From Palaemon carinicauda (lineage: Eukaryota > Arthropoda > Malacostraca > Decapoda > Palaemonidae): a DNA stretch of 64,000 bases. The notes below the pieces were generated by a model. That model worked only from the letters and a program-made list of their open reading frames with translations, did not search any database and had not been told where the DNA came from. The stretch spans positions 82,142,930-82,206,929 of the forward strand of contig NC_090751.1 of NCBI RefSeq assembly GCF_036898095.1. Reading direction: 5' to 3'. Both the position numbers and the translations under genes were made by a program. Of the stretch, positions 55,261 to 64,000 are shown piece by piece. Position 1 is the stretch's first letter, and every line of letters begins with the position of its first letter.

Positions 55261-55511
55261 CTTGAATTTGCTTATTTTTCACATAGAATTGGAGACTGAG
55301 AGGAGAAGTTCTTTTTTCATTCACTAGAGAGTCTAAATGATTGTTTAGCAATTTCAGTGAAGATTCGTTTACCAACTGAGCCTTAGGGTGTTGGCCAAAG
55401 AGATCTGGGTGTACCAAAAAGTAGAAAGGACGGAGGGCAGTAGCTACTTCTGAGGATGAAAGATATCTTAAAAAATTGGAGCTCCAACCTCTACCACTTT
55501 TTCGAATGTGC
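55261..55511 (-). CDS. TCAIM: TCAIM homologue, 5'-most exon in this window
   Basis: A 251-base exon. Acceptor AG at 55513-55512 after a good pyrimidine tract (TTTATATTTTCAG), donor GTAAGG from 55260. One base from the previous exon's codon, 83 codons, then G carried forward. The reading includes LSSSEVATALRPFYFLVHPD, DLFGQHPKAQLVNESSLKLL and SPLSLQFYVKNKQIQ. The block ALRPFYF-x-VHPD-x-FGQHP is the diagnostic N-terminal signature of TCAIM, just after its mitochondrial presequence. In this class of protein the region is annotated as a domain of unknown function (DUF4460, from memory). The first exon with the start codon lies upstream (above 55513) and was not found. DIRS 6 ends 270 bp upstream. 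Confidence 0.9.
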
Positions 55512-55782
55512 CTGAAAATATAAAGAAAATGCATTAATAAAGGCTTTGAATAAGACACTGAATAAAGCAAGTAAAATTTTGTAATATAAGAATTACCAGC
55601 CAGAAATACAGTTTTGTTATTTAAATGATTTTACTAATAAGCCATTTTCTCTAACAGAAAACACCTTCAGAGTGAAACAAGGCACAAAGGAATCAAGGAT
55701 TAACCGCATGAAAAAGTATAAAACCATAAATACATATTCTGTACCCTTTAAAGGCCCCTTATAAAATGGAGATGAAAAAAAA

Positions 55783-56130
55783 TGACAAATTCGGAGATAA
55801 TTTGTATTTTTCCTAACCATACAAACCTTAGCTATTCACGTTGGGTATTACTTTCGGTGTAGCTGAAATGACGAGCCATTAGATTTTAACGAGGGTTTCC
55901 TACCCCACGCTAGTTAGCAAGGGTAGGGGGAGGGGTAGCTTGCTACCCCTCCCTTCCTCACACACCGGTGAAATGTCTCACTTCACTTAGAGGTAGGACT
56001 TGACTTGGGGGACAGGGCTGGCGGGCAAATATGTGTAAATAGCTAAGGTTTGTATGGTTAGGAAAAATACAAATTATCTCCGAATTTGTCATTTGTTCCG
56101 TAACCGAAATACAAACCACGCTATTTACAT
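55783..56130 (-). repeat. DIRS 6 3' terminal repeat and internal complementary region
   Basis: 55840-55990 is the inverted match of 61700-61850 (AGCTGAAATGACGAGCCATT, ACACACCGGTGAAATGTCTC). The extreme end TGACAAATTCGGAGATAATT (55783-55802) recurs inverted at about 56071-56090, joined to TTTGTTCCGTAACCGAAATA (56092-56111), the inverted 5' tip. Very close to the ICR of DIRS 4. Confidence 0.9.
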
Positions 56131-56573
56131 TGGGTGACTTACTCCTTAGGAAGGGTGGAAAGTCCCTAGCCATACTGGCTTTGGCTTTACCCGGGGACTC
56201 AGAATCCGAGTGAGTCACACTCGAGAAAAGGAGTCCCTGCACCTCGCAAGTTCCTTGCTCCGCAAGGAAACGTGTGGCCTATATAAGCTTGTGTGTGAAG
56301 GAAGAAAGTGTGACCCGTCCTAGGCAGTTAACCTGGAGTTCCAGAAGGAACTCTGGGTTAGGACGTTCCCAATACCACCTCGTCAGGGTATGGGGGACGC
56401 GACAGTATTGACTCAATACTCGGAACACAAGGAAGCATGGTTTACCTGCAGAGGTTTGAGAGCTATGCAGAGACCAGGATGCTGCTTCCCCAGTAGAGGG
56501 GATGATGAAGAAAGAAGTAAGGGCCAGACATACTTCTTTCGTTCCTGCAGACTAAAACCTGATAACAATGCCC

Positions 56574-57210
56574 TCAACCTTCTGCTACCTGTCCAAAAAG
56601 GAGCCTGAGGTTAGACCAGCTGTTGTGTAGCCACCACAGACCGATAGAAACGTATCGATACTCCTGTGGGTCACGTCCTGCAGGAAATGGGCTGCGAAGA
56701 TCATTAGACGCTTCCAGACTCCAGCTTGTAGCACCTGCGTCACAGAGTAGTTCTACTCGAAGGCGAGGGACGTTGCGATGTATCCGACATCGTGCTGTAC
56801 GGCGACGTGACGGGGGAGGGTCTGGATTCAGGTCGAGATGAATGTCCTTGAGTCCGAGCTGAAGAGGTATACTGGTGAATCTCCCCTGTGTCCTCCCTGT
56901 ACTCCCAACCCGGCTGCACATGAGGACAAACTGCAGCTGTTCTCAAAGATAACCCCTCGATTCCTTTACTGGCAAGAAGGAGAAGGTTTGGGTCATCTGA
57001 TACAGAATGGAGACTCGAAATCTTGAAGGAGTCGGACCGAAGGTCCGGGACTCCAAGATTCTGAGTCTAGAAAACAACTCAGGAGCGAACCTGAATGTTG
57101 CCTTCCCCTATTCTCTTGAAAGGGACACCAACCACAGAAGACTCTCCACTTTGCCTGGTAGACCCCTGCGGATGACTATCGCAGGTGACGCGACCTCCGC
57201 TCCAGGACTG
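56574..57210 (-). pseudogene. DIRS 6 tyrosine recombinase remnant
   Basis: The nucleotide sequence follows the DIRS 4 recombinase gene (CTGCTACCTGTCC at the 3' end, GGGTCACGTCCTGCAGG, TCAGGTCGAGATGAATG). The frames are scrambled: one reads NPDPPPSRRRTARCR, where copy 4 reads NPDPPPSRRSRAHDVR, so the box II histidine and its context are lost. The region from before box I back into the N-terminal half is deleted at about 57105, where GCCTTCCCC is joined to TCTTGAAAGGGACACCAACC. Not functional. Confidence 0.75.
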
Positions 57211-57946
57211 TAGCGGGTTGTTTCTTCTTGAGGAGGCGGCGTAGTGTCTCCAGGCGTGAAGCCAAAGCGATGCAACGGCTCATGAAAGATGTTGTAGTGT
57301 GGTTGTTTGAGTAGCCTATGCCATGGAAGAAGCTCTCCCGGTAGTTCCATCAGGGGAAGCAGAGGGTCCGGAAAATGTTCTGCGTATAGTCACAGTGGAG
57401 CTCTCAGGGCCATCGAAAGGTTGACAGACAACCTGGTCTTGTTGAGACCCATTCTCAACAGACAACAAAGGTGGGAAGACGCAGGCGTCGATGTTGTCCC
57501 ACCGTCACCGGAAAGCACCTTGCCAAAGAGTCTTGGGGTCTGAAACTGGGGGGAAGAACAGGGGAAGCTTGAAGTTCCGGGCTGTCGCGATCAGGTCCCC
57601 CAGGCCAGGACTTGCTGGGTACTATAGGCCAAAGACCCCCAGGTACTCTCTATCTGCGAGGCTCTGCTCAGATAGTCGGAGAGAACATTCCTCTGCCCGG
57701 AATGAGCGAGCCGATAGTGGTATTGAGAGGACCTCGGATCATCTCAGTATCTCTACTGCAAGATGCGAAGGTATGAAAATGCGTCCCCTACTGGTTGGAA
57801 TACGCCAGTACCATGAAGTCGTCGCGCACGGAGCGACACGGCAGGAACTGTAGGATCTGTAGAGGGGCCAGACTACAGCCTCTAAGCCTGCCTGAATGAT
57901 GGGGAGGTATCCTTCAGGTCCTGACCATAGGCCTGAACAGGAACAT

Positions 57947-57960
57947 GCCCCCCCCCCCCC
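57947..57960. repeat. Poly-C tract in RNase H of DIRS 6
   Basis: About 13-14 C bases at the place where DIRS 4 has 17-18. Confidence 0.85.
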
Positions 57961-58307
57961 TTTTTCTTTGACGAGTCCGAGAACAGCATCAAAATGTGGG
58001 GAAAGGACGAGACTATCCACTCCCATCAAGAGGTTCCATAGCTCAACCCCCCTTGCAGATCAAAACGTTCCGCTGGTCCCATAGGGGGCAGAAAGTCCGG
58101 TTAATCATTGCTTTGATACCACCGGAACTTGGGCCGCCTCACAGGGAACTTATCCTGAGGCGACCGTTCGGGACTTTAGACGGGTCAATGAGGAGAGACC
58201 CAGGAAACGTTCCAAGGTAGGGCTGAAAGCTCTGCTTGACTGAGAACAGGTACTGCGACTCTCCTCAGCCTTGCCACAGTCAACTGAAGGGAAGGCTCAG
58301 AGAAGGA

Positions 58308-58425
58308 GGCAACAGCATCTGGTGTTCCCAGGCGGTCACCCATCCAAGTACTGACCAGACCCAACGTTGCTTAACTTCGCTGATCGGACGAGAAGCGGTG
58401 TTTTCAACGTGGTATGGCCGTTGAC
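58308..58425 (-). rRNA. 5S rRNA sequence, full length, embedded in DIRS 6 RT
   Basis: 118 bases on the minus strand, from GTCAACGGCCATACCACG to CACCAGATGCTGTTGCC, with an intact-looking internal control region (AGCAACGTTGGGTCTGGTC, TACTTGGATGGGTGACCGCC). It fits the 5S consensus better than the copy at 28225-28342. Sequences left and right belong to the RT thumb region of DIRS 6 (CTCCTCAGCCTTGCC before, CAATATCATGGCTAGATA after). There is no spacer, terminator T-run or tail, so it is an isolated copy of the mature RNA sequence. It could still be transcribed from its internal promoter; I cannot tell. Confidence 0.95.
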
Positions 58426-60127
58426 TCAATATCATGGCTAGATACTCCAGATGTTGAGGCAGAAGTAGAGAAGGCTCCTAGCAAATTACCATGATCCCCC
58501 ACTCTTGGTAAAGACCTGGACGCTTGTCCCGGCGTTGAAGAAGGTAGAACCCGAGCCTACCGGAGTTGACCAGACCTCCAAAAAGCGAAGGAGGCGGAAG
58601 CCTGCTCCTGAGCGGCCATGAGGAAAGCACCGCATCTTAAGCAGGAACACCTGTAGTCTAGGCTGAATTCCAAGAGCTTCCTGGAAGATGGATGGAATGG
58701 AAACTGGAAGTGCCCGTCCTTCCGATCCAGGGCCTAAGGAGTCCTGCAGCCTCGTTACCAGTCTGATCGACTCTGCTGTTCCACGCTGGACGAAGTTTGT
58801 TCGACAAACTTGATCAGAGCTGAGAGGTCTCAGATGCTTTCCTACGAGAAAGGATCGACTGAAGAAGCCTAAGGCATGGATCTTTCTGCCCAAACGGGCA
58901 AAACTCTTGCCGACCACATGGCATAGAGGCTCAGTGACACTGGATTCGCTGACAGAGACGGAGAGATGGTAAGAGCGAGGCGCGATATCCTTGGCTGATC
59001 ACAGAGATCGTGCAGGAATCAGCATCGGGAAGCTGTTATCCGAATGAGTAACCTTAGGAATCCCCCCAGCGTGAGACCTGCAAGGGGGGGTTGCCAATCC
59101 TAGAGTTTGTGAACTCTGCCACTCCCTCTAGGATTATGCCTCCCCGGGAGAGCCTCCCATGCTACCTGTCCCTGACAGGAGGGGACTGCTATTGTACACC
59201 TTGTCTTAGCTGCCATAGCCGGTCCGATAACTTAGGCCGACGAGGCTGAAAGAAGAGGCGTTGGAGGCCTGCAGGATCTGGAAGAAAGCGCCTTGGAGGA
59301 GTGAAAACGGAAGTCGACCTCCTCCGCACAACAGCTGTCCATGTCTCTGTCCTTGGGCTCAAGCAAGCTCTTCCCAAGGATAGAAGAGTGTCTGAGCTTG
59401 TCGACATCCACGCATGAGACACCCGAGAGGAAGCCCTAGGTCACTGCATCTAGATGCTCCAACATCGAGTTTGCCCGCAAGTTCGAAACTTGGCGACGGA
59501 ACGCAAAGGTGCTTGAGCCTGAGAGGTGGAAAGTACCTATGATCTTCCTGGAGCTTCCTTGTACAAAACCTCGGGTCGCAACCGAGGAGGGAAAGGACCT
59601 GGTAAGCCCCTTCCACGGGATGGAGAAGAGGAAGGGCTAAACCAGTCACCCCTTGCCCGACGGAAAAATCTCGAAAGGAAAACTCCCTGGCACGACCCTT
59701 CCAGGGAATGACGAGGAGGAAGGACTAACCCAGGTCCTGGAAAGAAGAATATTGCCCAGACCTCTCTAAAGATTCTTCCTGCTCTTGCACGTGCCATGCT
59801 CTGCGTTTACGGGGTGAAGACCGTGTTCTGGAAATACGCGCTCCAGAAGACTCGCCAGGCTGGCCGTGTTGCGAAACCCCGACAGGAATCGTGGTCGCAA
59901 TCGCCCTGGCGCTCGCGCGATGGTAAATCAATGGTTCGCGTGTGGCCGAATGTGGAAGCGCCTGTGCGCGGGCACGCAGGAGCACGGATGAAAGTGCGTG
60001 AGGGAGCGCAGAAGGAGGGCGAGCGTGGTTGGAAGGGCAAGAGCTGGCGGTCGGAATCTGATACTTCACAGGCAAGCGATGACCCATAGGCAAGCAATGG
60101 CTACTGCAGGAATCAGGCCGGCGCTCG

Positions 60128-60300
60128 CGCGATGGAACACCGTCGGTTCGTGTGATAGGACCCTGTCGGTTCGGGCGATGGAACACCGTCGGTTCGCACG
60201 ATGGAACACCGTCGGTTCGCACAATGGAACACCGTCGGTACGCACAATGGAACACCGTCGGTTCGCGCGATGGAACACCGTTGATTCGCGCGCGGGCGAA
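60128..60300 (-). repeat. 23-bp minisatellite in DIRS 6 gag linker
   Basis: About seven and a half copies of a 23-base unit (core GATGGAACACCGTCGGTTCG). Since 23 is not a multiple of three, each frame cycles through all three readings, giving a 23-residue super-period (RTDGVPS, CEPTVFHRA, NRRCSIV). All three minus frames stay open. Confidence 0.93.
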
Positions 60301-60424
60301 CATTGGATCGCATGTGCGCGGGCACGTGGGCGCGCGGGCGAGCGCACACGTGGGCGTGTGGTCACGCAGGCACGTGGGCGCACAGGCGAGCGCAGGCGGT
60401 CGGGAGACTGATGGTGCGTAGGCG

Positions 60425-60560
60425 GGCGATGGCGTGTTGACGAGCGATGGTGCGTCTTGGCAAGCAAAGGCCCGTAGGCGAGTGAAGGCGCGTTGGCAAG
60501 CGATGGCGCGTCGGCAAGCGACGGCGCGTTGGCGAGCGGTGGTGCGTTAACAAAACGCTA
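60425..60560 (-). repeat. 18-bp minisatellite in DIRS 6 gag linker
   Basis: About seven degenerate copies of an 18-base unit (GCAAGCGATGGCGCGTTG), related to the array of DIRS 4 at 45955-46090. Confidence 0.85.
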
Positions 60561-61013
60561 GCGCGCAGGCGAAGAATCGCGCGGGCGCGTAGGAGATTGC
60601 TGACGCGTAAGAGACTAGGGATGATTAGCGCGCATCAGCCAGTGACCTAAAATGAGCAATCCTCCGAAGAGGGGCTTCTGCAGTTGCCCAGCCCCTTGAG
60701 CGTAACTGCAGGTGCGACAGCTCAGCACCAAGAGCATAGTCGCACGAAAAAAAAGGCAAGAGGAGATCCCCCCCAAAGGGAAAAAACTCAAGCCTGGATA
60801 GGAAAACTTCCCTCGGAAGGAAAGTTACCCACCCAAGGAGGTGAGCCTCCTGTTCTAAAATGAACTGGAGAGCTGTCCGTCGTCTCGGGAGTACTTCCAG
60901 GAGAAGGAGATACGCCCCTGACGAAGATCTATAGGGGAGGCAGCAACAGCAGAATCCCCAGGCCTCAACAAGACAGCTCACTCCGTTGCCACATTACAGA
61001 AACGAACTAGATC

Positions 61014-61890
61014 GTTAGCTGTGAAAAATAAAAAAAAAAAATCATTAGTTAACATTCATTCCCCCGGGAAGACTCCGAAGAGGAATCCCGAGGAAAAAGA
61101 ACACAAGAATTACACAACAGGCACGTGCCCTCACAACCACTTACACTCATGGAAGGAGAGCTGTAACAAACACAGAATTATAACAATTATAATTATGTAA
61201 CTATGTAATTGCGTAATTTAAAAAAAATGAATGAACACTAAATAAAGAATGAAAATCCCGAAAGGAACCGTTCTACAAAACTGGAAAATCAACCAATACA
61301 ATTAGATTCATAAACTAATTGAGACAAAACGTACGCCGTAGCAGCCCCACCCACACGGGAAGGAAGCTACTCAGACGTAGTAAAGGTAACGTAGTAAGGG
61401 TGAACGACCTCAACAGAGAGAGAGAGAAAGACCGAAGTCAAACTCGATCGCAACCCATGAAATTACACCGTGGTGGCCTAACTGCCGAGGGCTCCACGGA
61501 GATATCGTACACTACACACAAGCACGAACTCTGAAAAGGAAACTTACTGATTTCTATACTCAAATATATACATAAACACGAAAAAATGTTTACTGTACAT
61601 ATATATTGAGTAAAAGAAAAGTAAGTGATTAAGTAAAGAAAAAACAAAGAATGGCTGCCAAGCGAGGACAAAGACAGGAACGTCTGTCCATTGCCCGAGC
61701 CAAAAGTGAAGTGAGACATTTCACCGGTGTGTGAGGGAGGGAGGGGTAGCAAGCTACCCCTCCCCCTACCCCTGCTAACTAGCGCAGGGTAGGAAACCCT
61801 CGTTAAAATCTAATGGCTCGTCATTTCAGCTACGCCGAAAGTAATACCCAATGTAAATAGCGTGGTTTGTATTTCAGTTACGGAACAAAC
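61014..61890 (-). other. DIRS 6 leader and 5' inverted terminal repeat
   Basis: The terminal repeat is at about 61700-61890 (inverted match of 55840-55990, tip CAGTTACGGAACAAA). The remaining leader is AT-rich without a coding frame. Confidence 0.75.
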
Positions 61891-62589
61891 TCTTAGCATG
61901 TTACTTTTGAGGCTTTTCTAATACATTTTTACTCCTGTAAATATTTTCAAAAAGTGTAATCTGACATTGCAAAGTTGCACCAAAAATATAGCAAGTCAAA
62001 CAAATTCTCCTATATCCTCCAGCGCCACACTAATGTCAATCATATCATCATGAAATACAGTGGATTATCAATTTCCTGTTAAGTTTTCAAGTCAAAGACT
62101 TATAATTATTGGCGATGTGGTGGTGCACAGAGCAGGAAAAATTCTCTGCATATACTTCTAGTAGAAGGGTTGATAAGACACTGACTTGCATATGCTCACA
62201 CTAAGATCATCTAATTGGTTAAGTAGAGACTTGAACAATGCTTCTATTGGCTGATACAATATGGAGTGCTATACATCACAGATATGGCATTTATAACACT
62301 AGTAAATACAAAGACAAATGTATCCATTAATGGCTGCATGCCCTTTAAAAGATTAAGTTCCATAAATATATGCAATCCTTTGTATTTTCAAATATAGATG
62401 TAATCAAATTCATTCTAATGTCGCCTATAACACTAATAAACTTTATACATGAATCTGCTGCTGATGGCTTAGTTAGCGAGCCAAGATGTGTCTCATACTA
62501 CATTCAACTGGGTAATGATTTTGACCCTTCACTGCTTTTCATCTCTGCAATATCTGTATATTACAGAGATGAAAAGCAGTTCTTGGTCT
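61891..62589. other. Intronic or upstream DNA with a perfect hairpin
   Basis: AT-rich. The only feature is a 17-bp perfect inverted repeat at about 62530-62580 (ACTGCTTTTCATCTCTG and its complement, 16-base loop), ending about 10 bases before DIRS fragment 7. The missing first TCAIM exon could lie here or beyond, but I see no candidate. Confidence 0.5.
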
Positions 62590-64000
62590 AAAATAAACTA
62601 CAATTCCAGTCATACGAGAGACCATCAAGTTTGCTAACCTTCTTGGCCGAAGCCAAGGCGAGTAGGAGGAACGTCTTCAAAGTGAGGTGGCAATCTGTTG
62701 CATGACGTAATGGTTCATAGGGAGGACTCTTCAAGGACTGAAGAACCCGAACCACGTTCCATGGAGGACAGGTAAGTTCGTAACTCCATATGAGGAGAAA
62801 AAGTATTACCGAAGAGGAAATATCTACTCCTTTCAGCTTAAAGGCGAGAGACTCAAGGCTGAGCAATAACATTTTACTGCCGAAACTGACAGGAGCATTT
62901 CCTTCCCCAGATGCACGAGGAACTCCACTATTGCTGGGTTAGTGGCATCGAGGGGAGAGATACCCCATCGATGACATCAACCACAGAAGACACTCCACTT
63001 TGTTTGGTAGACTGAAGCTGAAGATCTTCCCAGGTGTCCAGACATCCTTTACGCAGCTTTTTCCGAAAATCCTCTCTGAGTGAGGAGGTGCTGAATAGTC
63101 TCCAGGCATAAAGTTGAAGCAAAGCTACGTGTTGCGGAGAGAGCTCTCTTGGAAGCTACGTTAGGAGTTGCAGAAGGTCTGGGAACCACTCTGCCTGAAG
63201 CCATACCAGAGCTATGAGGGTCATTGAGAGATTGACTGATGTTCTGGTCTTGTTGAGTACTCTTCTTATCAGACAGAAAGGGCGAAATGGCGTAAACGTC
63301 AACGTTGTCCCATCATTGTTGGAATGCATCATGCCAGAGAGCCTTGGGGTCTGGGACTAAGGAGTATTACAACGGGAGCCTGAAATTCAGGGCCATTGCG
63401 TACAGATCCACAGTCTTTGTTGCTCTGCTCAGGTTTGTCTGCAAGCACATTCCTCTTGCCCGCAATGAAGCAAGCTGATAGGGTCACCGAGATGATTTCT
63501 GCCCATCTCAGTATTTCTACTGACAGATGGGATAGGGGCTACAAAAAAGTACCACCTTGTTTATTGACGTAAGCCACTACTGCGGTGTTGTTGCTCATTA
63601 CCACTACAGAGTGGCCTGCCAGGAACTGATGGAACTGTTGAAGGGCCAGGAGGGCAAGCCTTCTTCTCCAAGAAATTTATGTGCTGGTATTTTTCAAACT
63701 CTGACCATAGGCCTAAGGTTGTGTGGTGTAGCATGTAAGCCGGCCACCCTTCTTTTGATGCCTCTGAGAAGAGCATCAAGTCCAGGGGAGGGATGAGAAA
63801 ATCGGTGACCTTTAGCAGATTCTCGTCTGCCACCCACCACTTGAGGTCCGTCCATTCCTCTGGTCTCATGGGGGATCAAAATGTCTGGGGAATCAAGGGC
63901 CTGATTCCAGGTAGAGTTTAGCTGCCATTGGAGAAATCGTAACATGAGGCGGCCGTTGGGGACTAGACGGGCCAGGGATGATAGCTGCCCAAGGAGACAT
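62590..64000 (-). mobile_element. DIRS-like copy 7, truncated at 62590 and at the window end
   Basis: Same subfamily as copy 4. The recombinase central part is readable at 62872-62588 (LAFKLKGVDISSS, then LASAKKVSKLDGL, where the box I arginine is lysine) and stops abruptly, so box II, the catalytic tyrosine, the ICR and the 3' terminal repeat are missing. Then come a recombinase N-terminal or linker segment (63122-62928, LYAWRLFSTSSLREDFRKKL), DAM-like sequence near 63330, and RNase H (63869-63561: WVADENLLK, LFSEASKEGW in place of a D-containing motif, INFLEKKA). The RT begins beyond the window. Not functional. Confidence 0.85.

Larger units (their letters stand above)
57300..58930 (-). pseudogene. 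DIRS 6 RT, RNase H and DAM-like block, decayed
   Basis: The DNA aligns by eye with DIRS 4 from 35000 to 36245 and beyond, though translation is broken everywhere. Recognisable landmarks are GTCGCGATCAGGTCC (DAM block), TCTGCCCGGAATGAGCGAGC (RNase H end), a C run at 57947-57960 in the position of that in DIRS 4, and GATGGATGGAATGGAAACTGG (RT palm, IPIHPSS in copy 4). A full-length 5S rRNA sequence interrupts the RT thumb at 58308-58425. In copy 4 the flanking bases are adjacent apart from a few, so the insertion removed little or nothing. Confidence 0.7.
58940..61013 (-). pseudogene. DIRS 6 gag, decayed
   Basis: Follows the gag of DIRS 4 in DNA sequence (for example TTTGCCCGCAAGTTCGAAACTTGG at 59470-59493 versus 44829 in copy 4) but with frames broken. 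A splice-acceptor-like TTTTTCACAG lies at about 61019-61028 on the minus strand, as before gag in copies 2 and 4. The linker contains a 23-base array (60128-60300) and an 18-base array (60425-60560). The open frames of up to 192 codons here are kept open by these arrays and are not evidence of a protein. Confidence 0.65.
55783..61890 (-). mobile_element. DIRS-like retrotransposon copy 6, both ends present
   Basis: A 6.1-kb element of the same subfamily as copy 4, more decayed. Minus-strand order: 5' end 61890, leader, gag (about 61013-58940, with two minisatellites), RT (58930-58240, with a 5S rRNA insertion), RNase H and DAM-like block (58240-57300), recombinase remnant (57210-56574), ICR (56034-56130), 3' end 55783. 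No coding piece exceeds about 190 codons. About 400 bp of the recombinase core, including the box I arginine, is missing relative to copy 4 (junction near 57105). It lies in the intron upstream of the first TCAIM exon seen. Confidence 0.9.

Noticed and set aside
60120..60560. CRISPR-like array
   Set aside because: The 23-bp and 18-bp units are contiguous without unique spacers, and lie in a eukaryotic retroelement; they are minisatellites.

Overview
The window looks like the nuclear genome of a decapod crustacean. The grounds are intron-split coding sequence, long microsatellites, tRNA-derived SINEs with poly(A) tails, a eukaryotic 5S rRNA sequence, and a great density of DIRS-type tyrosine-recombinase retrotransposons, which are known to be abundant in decapods. 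A shrimp is my best guess, from remembered repeats and not from a search. There is no bacterial-type operon, CRISPR array or phage. I could not run any alignment, so family names rest on motifs read by eye.

Only one host gene is visible. Four exons on the minus strand (55261-55511, 30783-30993, 23607-23827, 19558-19649) encode the N-terminal half of a homologue of TCAIM, a mitochondrial protein. The splice phases agree at all three junctions. The introns (about 24.3 kb, 7.0 kb and 4.0 kb) account for much of the window and are built largely of mobile elements. The 5' exon(s) and the C-terminal half of the gene were not found.

Mobile elements, left to right: DIRS 1 (1-6165, internally deleted, its 3' terminal repeat outside the window); a palindromic MITE (7043-7228); DIRS 2 (10007-18801, both ends present); old DIRS-like termini near 21.2-22.0 kb; SINE copy 1 (22073-22386); DIRS 3 (23945-30677), which fills almost all of one TCAIM intron; SINE copy 2 (31393-31722); DIRS 4 (33050-47620), split by a 7.7-kb I-like LINE (36246-43944) that carries an internal 1.67-kb tandem duplication; a Ty3/gypsy fragment (47621-49315); DIRS fragment 5 (49330-50990); an interspersed repeat (51025-51370); a zinc-finger DNA transposon deletion derivative (51855-54573); DIRS 6 (55783-61890); and DIRS fragment 7 (62590 to the window end).

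The DIRS copies share one layout, read on the minus strand: 5' terminal repeat, leader, gag, reverse transcriptase, RNase H, a DAM/methyltransferase-like block, tyrosine recombinase, internal complementary region (ICR), 3' terminal repeat. In DIRS 2, 3, 4 and 6 the ICR reads as the two element ends fused together, which supports the classification. All carry stops or frameshifts. The most unusual observations are two full-length 5S rRNA sequences lying in sense orientation inside DIRS coding regions at two different sites, and a different minisatellite in the same gag linker of four DIRS copies.
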